Of a stretch of DNA of 42,685 bases, positions 24,152-32,354 are shown in pieces. Location of the stretch: assembly GCA_900552525.1 (NCBI GenBank), contig UNSK01000014.1, forward strand, positions 1-42,685, given 5' to 3'. The notes under the pieces were generated by a model. The model searched no databases, was not told the DNA's origin, and saw nothing but the letters and a program-made list of their open reading frames with translations. A program made the position numbers and the translations under genes. Within the stretch, counting starts at the first letter, position 1. Each line of letters starts with the position of its first letter. The stretch comes from Candidatus Gastranaerophilales bacterium (GTDB taxonomy: Bacteria > Cyanobacteriota > Vampirovibrionia > Gastranaerophilales > Gastranaerophilaceae).

Positions 24152-26013
24152 GCTTCACTTTCAGCGGGAAGCTGATTTTTAGGGATATATTCTTCAATTT
24201 CTTCCTGCGGGAGGTTAATCGGCAGTCTGAAACCAAATGTTGAACCTTCTCCTTCTTTAGAGTTTACAAAAACCTGACCGTGGTGGTGTTTTTCAACAGT
24301 AACTTTTACAAGGTGCAGGCCAAGCCCTGTACCTTTAACAGTGTGGGTTGCATTTTCGCATCTGTAAAATCTGTCAAAGACTTTCTTCTGGTCTTTATCA
24401 GGAATACCAGGCCCCTGATCTTCAACGCTTACTTCAACATATTCACCATCACGTGAGCGTTCTACGCGAACCTTTATCCTCTTGCCATCAGGAGAATATT
24501 TTATTGCGTTCGATAAAATGTTCATAAACGCACGTGAAATGCTGTCTATATTTACAAATATCTGAGGTAAATCCGGTTCTTTCATAATAGAAATTGTTAA
24601 ATCGTGCTCTTTTGCGAGTACCTGAACCTGATTTACGGCATCTTCCACAATCTCTATTATATCTGTCTTAGTTTTTTCAAGTTTAACATTCTGTGCTTCA
24701 TAGCGTGAAAAATCAAGAATATCATTAACCATTCTGTTAAGTCTTATAATTTCCTGATTCATAACGCCTATAAATTCTCTCTGGGTATTGAAATCAAAGT
24801 CATTGCCATAACTGTAAAGTGTATCAATATAGCTTCTTAAGACCGTAACAGGGGTTCTGAGTTCATGAGAAACGTTTGAAATAAAGTTAGATCTGAGCTG
24901 GTCCATCTCAACATCTTTTGTAACATCAATGAGTACAATAATATATCCGACATATGAGTTTGAGCGTGTAAACATCGGAGAAATCAGGCATTTCAGAATT
25001 CTTCTGTCAATTTCAATATTGAAAGGTATCGGAGCACCGTCATCATCAAGCGGGGTATCTTTGAACTGTGTAATTTTATCTGCAAAACAGAATTCTCCGC
25101 TTGAGTCGCAGAACTGCTGAATTTGTGTATGCAAAATATCTTCTTCTTCGACTTCCAAAAGTCTTTTTGCGTAGTTGTTAACCATAATAACTTTATCGTG
25201 GTTATCGCATACAACTACACCGTTAACAATACTCATCAATACTGATTCAAGTTTGTTGCGTTCAAATGTCAGACTTTCAATTGTTTGTTCGTTGTATCTG
25301 CTCAGGCGTTCCGACATGTCGTTGAATGCGCTGTATAGTTCTTTAACTTCACTGTCGACATCTTTATCATCAATCATATAGCCAAATTCGCCGGTAGAAA
25401 TTTTCTTAACACCTTGATGAAGTTTTCGGAGTTCTCTTGTGATTATTGAGGAGTTCATATAAATGATTCCGACAATTACAAGCCATGCAAGAATGAAAAC
25501 AACAGCAAGAGATGTTTTGGAGGTTGCTGATACTCTGTCAATAATACTTCCGCTGAGCCCGACCGTAACAGACCCTACATTAACAGAATTTCCGAGATTT
25601 TTAACAACCATCGGAGAGCTGACTGTAATTCTGGCTTTTTCTGCCTGATCAGGATAATCATCTTTGCTGGAATAGATTATTTTTGACTTGTTGTCTTTAA
25701 ATATAATAAAAGCTATATCATCGTTACTGTTAAGCACTGATACGGAATTAGCTCTGAGGGCATCGTATTTTGCGAGTTCAGGAACTTCTTTTGTGACTTC
25801 AACTCCTTCAATTGCAAGGGTTTTGGATAAAACTTGCGCAAAATTTTTATAAGCGCTGTTCATATTCTGGGTAATGCTGTATGTTGCAAATCCGGCTGCT
25901 AAAAGGATAAAAGCAGTGCTGACTCCCAGACCTGCCAGTATTAATCTGGTCTGAGCCGTCATCCCCTTCTTAGCCTTTTTCTCCGGTTTCTTTATTTCAG
26001 CGCTCGTTTCCAT
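24148..26013 (-). CDS. Sensor histidine kinase (TM-HAMP-PAS-HisKA-HATPase), no adjacent regulator
   Basis: 621 aa. N-terminal membrane helix about 24-47, periplasmic segment to about 165, second helix VVFILAWLVIVGIIYMN, HAMP to about 240, PAS-like region about 255-365, then HisKA with SNVSHELRTPVTVLRS (phospho-His). The ATPase domain has N-box SRAFMNILSNAIKYSPDG, G1 VEDQGPGIPD, F-box FDRFYR and G2 GTGLGLHLV. The layout is that of WalK/NblS-type envelope or stress kinases. No response regulator is next to it; a partner must lie elsewhere. It is divergent from comEB. Confidence 0.9.
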   Translation of the reverse strand: METSAEIKKPEKKAKKGMTAQTRLILAGLGVSTAFILLAAGFATYSITQNMNSAYKNFAQVLSKTLAIEGVEVTKEVPELAKYDALRANSVSVLNSNDDIAFIIFKDNKSKIIYSSKDDYPDQAEKARITVSSPMVVKNLGNSVNVGSVTVGLSGSIIDRVSATSKTSLAVVFILAWLVIVGIIYMNSSIITRELRKLHQGVKKISTGEFGYMIDDKDVDSEVKELYSAFNDMSERLSRYNEQTIESLTFERNKLESVLMSIVNGVVVCDNHDKVIMVNNYAKRLLEVEEEDILHTQIQQFCDSSGEFCFADKITQFKDTPLDDDGAPIPFNIEIDRRILKCLISPMFTRSNSYVGYIIVLIDVTKDVEMDQLRSNFISNVSHELRTPVTVLRSYIDTLYSYGNDFDFNTQREFIGVMNQEIIRLNRMVNDILDFSRYEAQNVKLEKTKTDIIEIVEDAVNQVQVLAKEHDLTISIMKEPDLPQIFVNIDSISRAFMNILSNAIKYSPDGKRIKVRVERSRDGEYVEVSVEDQGPGIPDKDQKKVFDRFYRCENATHTVKGTGLGLHLVKVTVEKHHHGQVFVNSKEGEGSTFGFRLPINLPQEEIEEYIPKNQLPAESEA

Positions 26014-26126
26014 ACCGAAATTATATCATGTAAACTGCAAAACTACAAAATAATTTGAGATGATAAAAGGACCTTAATCGTCGAATTACAAGTTTGATGT
26101 ATAATATAATCGGAGGTAAAAAGAAA

Positions 26127-26603
26127 ATGGGTATAAAATCTTGGACAGATTATTTTTTGGATTTGGCGAAGACTTGCTCATCCCGTTCAAATTGTCTTAG
26201 GGCACAGGTTGGAGCGGTTATTGTCGGGGTAGATAAAAAGATAAAAGCTACCGGCTATAATGGCACTCCTTCCGGCGTGGAATCTTGCTATGAACGCGGC
26301 GAATGCTACCGTATTAAAAATAATATCCCGTCTGGAACCTGTTATGAAACCTGCCGTTCTATACACGCTGAGCAGAATGCTATTATTCAGGCCGGTCAGG
26401 ATAGGTGTATGGGTGCTTCAATGTATATTTACGGACATAATTTTATCTGTATTTTGTGCAAAAGATTTATTGTTCAGTCCGGAATTGTAGATGTGTATCT
26501 CAAAAAAGATGATAACTCTCCGATTATTCACGTGTCTGTTGATGATATAAAACGTGAGCTTGACAATCCGGGGGTAGGGGTAAATGAAATTGTGAAGTCT
26601 TGA
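26127..26603 (+). CDS. dCMP deaminase (ComEB-like)
   Basis: 158 aa from ATG 26127, chosen for GGAGGT 9 bp before it; an in-frame ATG 11 codons upstream lacks a good site. The zinc-binding motif HAEQNAI and CILCKRFIVQSG (C-x2-C) are present, with SCSSRSNCLRAQVGAVIV and ATGYNGTPSG, typical of dCMP deaminases. It makes dUMP for thymidylate. The last codons and the stop are part of the 65-bp inverted repeat described below, so the native C-terminus may have been rewritten. A TATAAT pair lies at 26100-26110. Confidence 0.88.
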   Translation: MGIKSWTDYFLDLAKTCSSRSNCLRAQVGAVIVGVDKKIKATGYNGTPSGVESCYERGECYRIKNNIPSGTCYETCRSIHAEQNAIIQAGQDRCMGASMYIYGHNFICILCKRFIVQSGIVDVYLKKDDNSPIIHVSVDDIKRELDNPGVGVNEIVKS

Positions 26604-26641
26604 CAAACCAACTACTCCGCCGGATGAAAAGGGGTAAATTA
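26577..26641 (+). repeat. 65-bp inverted-repeat arm, left (end of comEB)
   Basis: Matches the reverse complement of 26964-27028 with about five differences. The pair bracket rpmH with 322 bp between them. The arm includes the last codons of the dCMP deaminase gene. Confidence 0.8.
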
Positions 26642-26651
26642 ACTTGTTATT

Positions 26652-26680
26652 GTCTTCCGGCCGATTATCTACGTACGTAG
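26652..26680 (+). repeat. TACGTACGTA-type repeat, copy C
   Basis: GTCTTCC, then 11 bp, then TACGTACGTA (26670-26679), the same order and spacing as the right half of copies A and B. The left arm (GGCAGAC) is missing; a different short stem GCCGGA/TCCGGC (26619-26624 and 26656-26661) is in its place. The rpmH -35 begins 4 bp later. Confidence 0.65.
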
Positions 26681-26683
26681 TAC

Positions 26684-26712
26684 TTGACTAAAAATCATGT
26701 TTTGGATAGCAT
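26684..26712 (+). promoter_or_regulatory. Promoter of rpmH
   Basis: TTGACT (26684-26689), 17 bp, TAGCAT (26707-26712); rpmH starts 42 bp later. A good consensus match in the right position, directly after repeat copy C. Confidence 0.6.
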
Positions 26713-26754
26713 GAACACATCATAAGTAAAATTAGCTGAAAAGGGAATAGAACA

Positions 26755-26907
26755 ATGAGACGTACACTAGAAGGAACAAAGATTAAAAGACAGCACGTAA
26801 GCGGTTTTAGAGCTAGAATGGCAACTCCAGGCGGTCAGGAAGTTTTGAACAGAAGACGTGCTAAAGGCAGACATCAAATTGCTGTTACTGGCAGCAAACG
26901 TGCTTAG
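26755..26907 (+). CDS. rpmH: Ribosomal protein L34
   Basis: 50 aa, found by eye. MRRTLEGTKIKRQHVSGFRA then RMATPGGQEVLNRRRAKGRH. This is the diagnostic L34 pattern (RTx...K, GFRARM, RRRAKGR). The RTLEGT opening resembles cyanobacterial L34 (RTLGGT). GGGAATAGAACA precedes the ATG. In most bacteria rpmH lies beside rnpA and dnaA; here it stands alone with its own promoter and terminator. Confidence 0.95.
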   Translation: MRRTLEGTKIKRQHVSGFRARMATPGGQEVLNRRRAKGRHQIAVTGSKRA

Positions 26908-26929
26908 TCGTTTTTAACAAAGTTTTTTA

Positions 26930-26960
26930 AAGGCGGGTGACTTTTTAAGTCACCCGCCTT
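26930..26960 (+). terminator. Terminator of rpmH
   Basis: AAGGCGGGTGACTT/AAGTCACCCGCCTT, a 14-bp perfect stem with loop TTT, followed by CTTTC. A strong Rho-independent shape. Confidence 0.85.
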
Positions 26961-26963
26961 CTT

Positions 26964-27028
26964 TCATTTACCCTTTTTCATCCAGTGGAATAGTTGGTTT
27001 GTCAAGACTTCACAATTTCATTTACCCC
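26964..27028 (-). repeat. 65-bp inverted-repeat arm, right
   Basis: The partner of 26577-26641 on the other strand; also the first unit of a tandem array (starts at 26964, 27018 and 27071, spacing 54 and 53 bp). The first half of each unit (TCATTTACCC, then a short stem TCCA/TGGA) is well kept; the second halves differ. Confidence 0.8.
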
Positions 27029-27080
27029 TTTTCATCCAGTGGAATAGTTATTTCGTCAGGCCTCCAAACTTCATTTACCC
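27018..27080 (-). repeat. Tandem 53-bp unit 2 and partial unit 3
   Basis: Second and third units of the tandem array. The third overlaps the stop codon of the SEC-C protein, so the repeats share the final AAGGGGTAAATGA of that gene. Confidence 0.7.
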
Positions 27081-28328
27081 CTTTGCCCCGCCGCAGCAGT
27101 TTTTGAATTTCTTTCCGCTTCCGCACGGACAAGGGTCGTTTCGTCCAACTTTCTCCGTAATAACAGGTGCTGCCGGTTTTGGTTCTGAAATATATTCAAA
27201 TATTTCTGAGAACGCTTTTGAGCAGAACAGAATTGTTGCGGACGAATAAATCTTATTATTAAGATATTCTGATTTGTACATTTTTATCAGTTCTTCGTAA
27301 TTGTAATTTGTACCCATAATTTCGTTGATAACTTCCATAAAGTTAGGGTATTTTGTCGAAACTCTGTCAAGAATTGTATTCGGGATTGAATCATTTGTTA
27401 AAAAGTATTCAACACAGGCTTTTGCATTTTCAACAGAATTTTTGTTTTCAAAAACTTTGCAGAAAGTTTCAAAGAAAGGTATTGCATAAAGTCCGTTTTT
27501 CTCATCAAAAATTACTGCAACGTCGTACGTTTCGTTGTGGGATGCAAAACCGCCCATTGAATTTTCTAAGAAATTAGAGTAATTATTATCCAGTTCTTTT
27601 ACGTGGAAGAATTTGAATTCGCTGATATCACAGCCTTTATCTGACAAATCTACATCTTCGCCTTCATTAAAAGCTCCTATTATGTCATCGGCATGCTTAT
27701 TGGTTGTAAGAATTATATCTTTATCAAAAGTTTTGATAAATTTCTGGTACATTTCAGCGACTGCAGCTTTAATCTCTTCTTCTTTCTCCGGATTATCAAG
27801 GTATAAAAGTCTTGGAGTGTGTACAAGCTTCATGACTGCATACCGGCATGCTTCTTCTTTTTGCGAGTGAGAAAGAACGCTTGAAATTTCAATCAGATAA
27901 TACTCTCCATCGAGTTCAAATATCCTTGCAGCAATGTATTGTCCTGCATAAATCCCGCGGAAGCTTGTCATTTTAGTTAAGGAGAGAACTTTATATGTTT
28001 TTTCATTTATTAAATTATAGAGCTCGAATCCGTTTTTCAGTATTTTCTTTATCTCAAAAATTGAGGCCTGAGCCTTTATAAAGCTTTCTACGGCAGGAGA
28101 TGAACCTTTTTCTTCTCTAAACATTTCTAAAATAGATTTGTTGTCAATTCTGCGTTCAAAAATGTATGGCAGAAAGATTTTTTCCATCTGATTTAGTGAA
28201 ATATTTCTTGCCCCTAGCGTTGCAAGATATTCATCAAAGTCAGTTTTTACCTTTTCATTAGTCTGTGTAAAATCAAAAATTTCTTTAATAATGTCATTAA
28301 TTTCGTTAATTTTTTCAATAACAGTCAT
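27075..28328 (-). CDS. SEC-C motif protein (hypothetical)
   Basis: 417 aa with a C-terminal SEC-C zinc motif ([18 protein letters not shown]), which occurs at the end of SecA and of many unrelated proteins and binds zinc. The remainder is mostly helical with no recognisable domain. The SecA-type motif alone suggests interaction with ribosome, SecB or nucleic acid, without proof. GGAGAAGG precedes the ATG. The stop lies in the tandem repeat, which may have replaced or extended its natural terminator region. Confidence 0.75.
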   Translation of the reverse strand: MTVIEKINEINDIIKEIFDFTQTNEKVKTDFDEYLATLGARNISLNQMEKIFLPYIFERRIDNKSILEMFREEKGSSPAVESFIKAQASIFEIKKILKNGFELYNLINEKTYKVLSLTKMTSFRGIYAGQYIAARIFELDGEYYLIEISSVLSHSQKEEACRYAVMKLVHTPRLLYLDNPEKEEEIKAAVAEMYQKFIKTFDKDIILTTNKHADDIIGAFNEGEDVDLSDKGCDISEFKFFHVKELDNNYSNFLENSMGGFASHNETYDVAVIFDEKNGLYAIPFFETFCKVFENKNSVENAKACVEYFLTNDSIPNTILDRVSTKYPNFMEVINEIMGTNYNYEELIKMYKSEYLNNKIYSSATILFCSKAFSEIFEYISEPKPAAPVITEKVGRNDPCPCGSGKKFKNCCGGAKG

Positions 28329-28654
28329 TACCTTCTCCTCTTGAAGCCTCTCTTTGATAAGAATAACTTAAGCATGGCATATAATCAATAATTCTATCGG
28401 GGGAGTATTAAATATTAAGTATTGTAAAGGGTGTAAACCGTTAATTTTCAATAGTTAGTATAACTTTTCTACAACTAAAGTATAAAATTTTAAAAAAACA
28501 TTAAAGTTTTTGAAAATTATGCCGTTATATAAAATATACAAGTAAGTAGGTAGCTTGATGAAAGAGGCAGACCTGTAGTACCTGAATAAACTTGTATTAT
28601 AACAAATGTCTGCCGACCAATGGTTACGTACGTAGTACACAAGGAAGGAAAATT
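28329..28654. other. Intergenic gap of 326 bp
   Basis: No gene seen. It holds AT-rich sequence with possible -10 elements (TATAAC near 28461, TATAAA near 28528) and, at its end, the repeat segment 28531-28638. It separates divergent SEC-C and HD-GYP genes. Confidence 0.6.
28531..28638 (+). repeat. Composite repeat: gene-boundary core plus TACGTACGTA copy B
   Basis: 28531-28563 (AAAATATACAAGTAAGTAGG, TAG, ..., GATGAAA) is related to the CAAGTTAGTAGGCAG...AATGAAA core of the repeats before leuD and UPF0173. Then GGCAGAC (28566-28572), 35-nt loop, GTCTGCC (28608-28614), 10 bp, TACGTACGTA (28625-28634), as in copy A. So two repeat families are joined in one element upstream of the HD-GYP gene. 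Confidence 0.7.
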
Positions 28655-30019
28655 ATGACAGATAAAGAAGAAATGGGTGCATCACTTTTCAGTCGCTCTC
28701 TTGATTTAATGGAAGATGATCCTCTTGAGGAGATTTTTGCACTTAACATTGGCGACTTTATATCTGAATATTTAATTTCCGAGGATTTGGCTAATAAAAT
28801 CGGGAAAGATGTCAAGGATAAGACAACAAGACTTAAATCACAGCTTAAAGAATTAATATCAATCTATTCTCTTGATAATACACTTTGTGTTTTAGGTTTC
28901 AACTCTCAGGATGAGTATGTAGTTTATAATTCGATAGCCAAAACTCTTACGCAGATACTTGATGTAGATGCCTGTCATATCTATCTTACCGGTGAATTTA
29001 CCAAGGGTTTGACCTTTGAAAATAAGCTTTTAGGGCTTGTTGGTTCTTCAATTGATTTTGATGAAGATATTTATGCGAAAAAATTAGGATATTCTTCTGA
29101 CGATAAATCAATTGTGGTAAAATCATTCAATACTCTTGAAAAAGTGCAGATTAAAGATGTTTCTAAGATTGATAATTTTATTCCTAAGTATGAGCTTAAG
29201 GAATATGATGTGAAATCTATTGCGGTTGTTCCAATGCATAATAATGCACATGTTGTCGGGGTAATTGTAATAGAAAATTATAAAGAAAAGATGATAAAGC
29301 GTGCTTATATGAATCTTCTTGAAACTATCGGCCGGCTTTTTGGAACATCAATGCACCTTCAGAAGACCATTGAAGAAACAGAAGCTTTGATTAATGAAGA
29401 TACTGTATTTGCAGAAGAACTCCAGCACAAAAGAGCTGAGCTTACAGCTTTGATAGGCGATTTGGGAATACAGCAGCAGGCATTTGTTGAAAAACTTGCA
29501 AAAGCAGTTGATGAAAAAGGTCAGTACAAAGTTGCTCATTCACAGAACACTGCTGATTTATCAAAGAAGTTATGCAGGCAGCTTAATTTGAATGAAAAGA
29601 CAACGGATTTGATTTACTATGCAGGTTTATTGCAGAATATCGGTAAGATTACTCTTCCGGAATCCTTGTTTGCAAATAAGGGCAAACTTTCCAAGGAAGA
29701 ATGGGAAAAACTTCAAAACCATCCAAATGTTGGTGTAAATCTGTTGATGAACATAAACTTCTTATCAGAGGTTATTCCATATATTCACTATCATAAAGAA
29801 CGCTGGGACGGCAGAGGCGAGCCTGAGGGCTTGAAGGGTAATTCTATCCCGTTTGGTTCAAGAATTATTGCGGTTGCAGATGCATATACAGCAATGACAT
29901 CAGACCGTTCGTACCGTGATGCAATGCCAAAAGACCAAGCGCTTGCAATTATAAAAGAAGAGGCTGGCGTTAAATGGGATCCGGCTGTGGTAAACGCTCT
30001 GTATGAAGTTATAGCATGA
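28655..30019 (+). CDS. GAF plus degenerate HD-GYP domain protein
   Basis: 454 aa from ATG 28655 (AAGGAAGG 7 bp before). A GAF-like region at about 84-234 (VYNSIAKTLTQILDVDACHI, then IAVVPMHNNAHVVGVIVIEN), a helical linker, and an HD-GYP-like domain at about 295-430. In the latter the metal-binding HD reads QN (LLQNIGK at 327-328), HHER reads HKER, and GYP reads GEP, while other conserved residues (KWDG-like RWDGRG, NHPNVG, ADAYTAMTSDRSYRDA) are kept. It is probably inactive as a c-di-GMP phosphodiesterase and may act as a sensor or scaffold. Confidence 0.85.
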   Translation: MTDKEEMGASLFSRSLDLMEDDPLEEIFALNIGDFISEYLISEDLANKIGKDVKDKTTRLKSQLKELISIYSLDNTLCVLGFNSQDEYVVYNSIAKTLTQILDVDACHIYLTGEFTKGLTFENKLLGLVGSSIDFDEDIYAKKLGYSSDDKSIVVKSFNTLEKVQIKDVSKIDNFIPKYELKEYDVKSIAVVPMHNNAHVVGVIVIENYKEKMIKRAYMNLLETIGRLFGTSMHLQKTIEETEALINEDTVFAEELQHKRAELTALIGDLGIQQQAFVEKLAKAVDEKGQYKVAHSQNTADLSKKLCRQLNLNEKTTDLIYYAGLLQNIGKITLPESLFANKGKLSKEEWEKLQNHPNVGVNLLMNINFLSEVIPYIHYHKERWDGRGEPEGLKGNSIPFGSRIIAVADAYTAMTSDRSYRDAMPKDQALAIIKEEAGVKWDPAVVNALYEVIA

Positions 30020-30024
30020 CAGGT

Positions 30025-30861
30025 TTAGAATTTTCCATTCCAGCATTTGCGCAGTAAGTCAGAAAGCGGGTTAGTTTCTGTATCCGTGAATGGCAGCAGG
30101 AAGAAATGATGTTTCCTGTATGGACTCTTAGAAATAAAATTCTGTTCTATTGTAAGTTTATTCTTATTCACATTTTCAATAAATCTTTTTGACAAATCGC
30201 AGGCTACTGCTTCAAACGGGTTTACGGACGCATATTCACAAATTGTATTAAGAAGCTTCTCATTTTTCTCTCTAAAGCACCTTATATTAGCAGGGTTTAA
30301 TGTTTTTTTAATTGTTTTAACTGTTTTATCTTCCCCGAGTCTTTTTATTAAATTTTCTTCGTGTATAGCGTGTGCAAATTCGTGAAAGAATATTTCCATA
30401 AAAAAGTCTGTGGCAGATATTTTGTCATCGTAATTTGCATCTGCTGTTAAATCTATTCTGTCCCAGTATTCGTTTCCGCCAGAATAATTAAAACCTTTAA
30501 ATTCATTGAAGAAAATTGTTTTTTCGGGAAAAATAGTCTTATTTTTTAAATGTAATTGACATGGAGCGAAGTTGGTAACTCCTGCAGACTGCTGGTTTGA
30601 AACATTAAGCAAGTGAAAGTCTTCGACAAATATTCCTTTAGGCAGCCCGAGCCGCAAGTTGTATTCTTTGTTCAAGGTTTTTATAATTTCTAAACATTTG
30701 AGAGAACACCACGCTATTAATTTATTTTCTTTGAAGTCATTAGGTATGCCGTTTTTCGATATATAGTCTGAAATCTGTTTGACGTTTGAGGAAGCGATTT
30801 CACTCCTTATCTGTTTAGTAAGTCCTGCTTGAAAATTGATATTATTTTTTTGTATTTTCAT
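30025..30861 (-). CDS. HExxH metalloprotease-like protein with N-terminal NxxFxA leader
   Basis: 278 aa. Leader MKIQKNNINFQAGLTKQ. HEFAHAIHEEN at 160-170 gives HExxH-x2-H, and a downstream EYASVNPFEAVACDLSKRF supplies further Glu residues, like gluzincin or anthrax-lethal-factor-like peptidases. Before it DANYDDKISATD (141-152) looks like an EF-hand/dockerin calcium loop. No signal peptide. Substrate unknown. No ribosome-binding site was found, so the start could be further along. It converges on the HD-GYP gene with 5 bp between. Confidence 0.65.
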   Translation of the reverse strand: MKIQKNNINFQAGLTKQIRSEIASSNVKQISDYISKNGIPNDFKENKLIAWCSLKCLEIIKTLNKEYNLRLGLPKGIFVEDFHLLNVSNQQSAGVTNFAPCQLHLKNKTIFPEKTIFFNEFKGFNYSGGNEYWDRIDLTADANYDDKISATDFFMEIFFHEFAHAIHEENLIKRLGEDKTVKTIKKTLNPANIRCFREKNEKLLNTICEYASVNPFEAVACDLSKRFIENVNKNKLTIEQNFISKSPYRKHHFFLLPFTDTETNPLSDLLRKCWNGKF

Positions 30862-30982
30862 ATTTTAAAGAAAAACTGTAAATATATTTTTTGCTAACAA
30901 TGTAAATATTTGTAAAATTTATTATGAATAAAAGCAAATATCTATTTTATATGTTTTCAAAAATTAGAAAGTGTAGGTTTCA

Positions 30983-31333
30983 GTGATTAGTAGGATAAAT
31001 CTCAACAGAACAAATGACATGTATTTTCAATTTTCCCAGGGTAAGCGTGATGAGTTAAGGGTACCAATACCTTTAAGAGAAATTGAATTGCCAGGGTACA
31101 ATGTCAGTGGTGCGATATTGGCTCGAAATAATATCACATTCCGAAATCTAGCAACACCAATTGAGGTAACTGATAAATATAACAAAAAAATTGAAGGCAA
31201 AGACCATTTGGATTTACCGAATATCCATGTTTACGAATATCCAGATACGAATCTAAAAGTGTTTATCTGCGAAAATGACAATTCAAATGATGATAAAGAT
31301 AGAATTTTAATGAAATCCAACAAAGTATGTTAG
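30983..31333 (+). CDS. Unknown 116-aa protein (GTG start), possibly M16-related piece
   Basis: Opens MISRINLNRTNDMYFQFSQG. GTG start with a weak ribosome-binding site. Near its end YPDTNLKVFICENDNSNDD resembles the N-terminal strand of M16-type proteins (x-NGLKV-x-x). It stops at 116 aa, so this could be a truncated piece of a larger protein. It faces the 31,385 gene tail to tail. Low confidence that this is a functional gene. Confidence 0.4.
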   Translation: MISRINLNRTNDMYFQFSQGKRDELRVPIPLREIELPGYNVSGAILARNNITFRNLATPIEVTDKYNKKIEGKDHLDLPNIHVYEYPDTNLKVFICENDNSNDDKDRILMKSNKVC

Positions 31334-31364
31334 AGTAGAACATATAAAAGGAGAACATTAAAAT

Positions 31365-31379
31365 TTGAGATGGTCTCAA
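31365..31379 (-). terminator. Small hairpin between converging genes
   Basis: TTGAGA/TCTCAA stem with loop TGG; on the minus strand it is followed by AATTTT. Weak terminator for the 31,385 gene. Confidence 0.35.
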
Positions 31380-31384
31380 TAACT

Positions 31385-32140
31385 CTACTCGTTATTTTTT
31401 GTCGCATTAAATATGTTAATTAGGAGTGTTTGAATTTCTTCTTCATGTTTATTATAAAATTCTCTGTTTGCAGAAAGAGCAACATGAATATCTGAATTTT
31501 TTAGGATATTATCACTATACTCTTGGACATCATTGAATGAAATATCTTTTATTAATTTTTCATATTCTTCCTGTGTAGTATTTGCTGGAGTGTCCGAATA
31601 ATCAAATCCCGTGTCGACTTTTAAGTTATAAAGTCTATACCCTATAGGTGCAAGATTTAAGGCATTGTCGATGTAACGTTTTTGGATTTTTGGTGCCACA
31701 AATTGTTTATTTATCATATCTAATGTTTTAATAAAATCTTTTTCCGTACAATATATGTCAAATTTACGCTTATAATCTTTGACGCAAGACCCATTATCTT
31801 TAATTTCTGGATTTCTTTGCAGCCAATCATGCATTTGGTCATGAAATGCGATTTCGTAAACGGTACAAAGTCCTGATTTTGCTTGAAAATTATTATTTTT
31901 AAGTATTTGTACACTTATTCTTGGCAAAACAGGTTCGTCTGTTAATATTAAATTAATATCATTTAACTGTTTTGCTTTAAAATTAGGAGAAGTGTAAGCA
32001 TATGTTTTTGCCGCAATAGAATATTGTTTAGAGAAATCTTGCACAAAGGTGTTTTGTGGGATATTGCTTTCATATAATTTTTTAGGTTTGTACTTATTGT
32101 CATGGTTATAAAATAAGTTGATTGATGAAATGCTTCGCAT
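31385..32140 (-). CDS. Divergent M16-like protein with NFKA leader
   Basis: 251 aa. GGAGG lies 5 bp before the ATG. TSPNFKAKQLNDIN near residue 50 and NNNFQAKSG further on repeat the leader motif. From about residue 85 the order (GLCTVYEIAFHDQMHD, then DIYCTEKDFIKTLDMINKQF, then ISFNDVQEYSDNIL with SDIHVAL) is that of a single M16 half, but the HxxEH site is not formed (the sequence reads TVYEIAF). Thus a non-catalytic M16-like fold is proposed, with low certainty. Confidence 0.5.
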   Translation of the reverse strand: MRSISSINLFYNHDNKYKPKKLYESNIPQNTFVQDFSKQYSIAAKTYAYTSPNFKAKQLNDINLILTDEPVLPRISVQILKNNNFQAKSGLCTVYEIAFHDQMHDWLQRNPEIKDNGSCVKDYKRKFDIYCTEKDFIKTLDMINKQFVAPKIQKRYIDNALNLAPIGYRLYNLKVDTGFDYSDTPANTTQEEYEKLIKDISFNDVQEYSDNILKNSDIHVALSANREFYNKHEEEIQTLLINIFNATKNNE

Positions 32141-32354
32141 TGCTTGCCTCCATCATTATTATAACTTGACATTGTCTTATTCTCTATAATTTTGAACGAA
32201 ATTGTTACACTGTAAAAAATGTATATATTTTATAAATGCAATATGAGTAAATGTTGTATATAACATTTAAATTTGTAAAGATATTGTGTTTTTTATTATA
32301 AAATTTTGTTTTTATACTACAATAGGTGTTATAAATATTATTAGGATGTTTAAT

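Noticed and set aside
26964..27080. 53-54-bp tandem units as a CRISPR array
   Set aside because: The repeated halves are followed by parts that copy neighbouring gene ends, there are only two to three units, and there are no cas genes.
32286..32354. Earlier start of the Cys-rich gene with a membrane segment
   Set aside because: The 23 extra residues could look like a signal anchor, but no RBS precedes them, and the ATG at 32355 restores the M-K-I start seen in neighbours.
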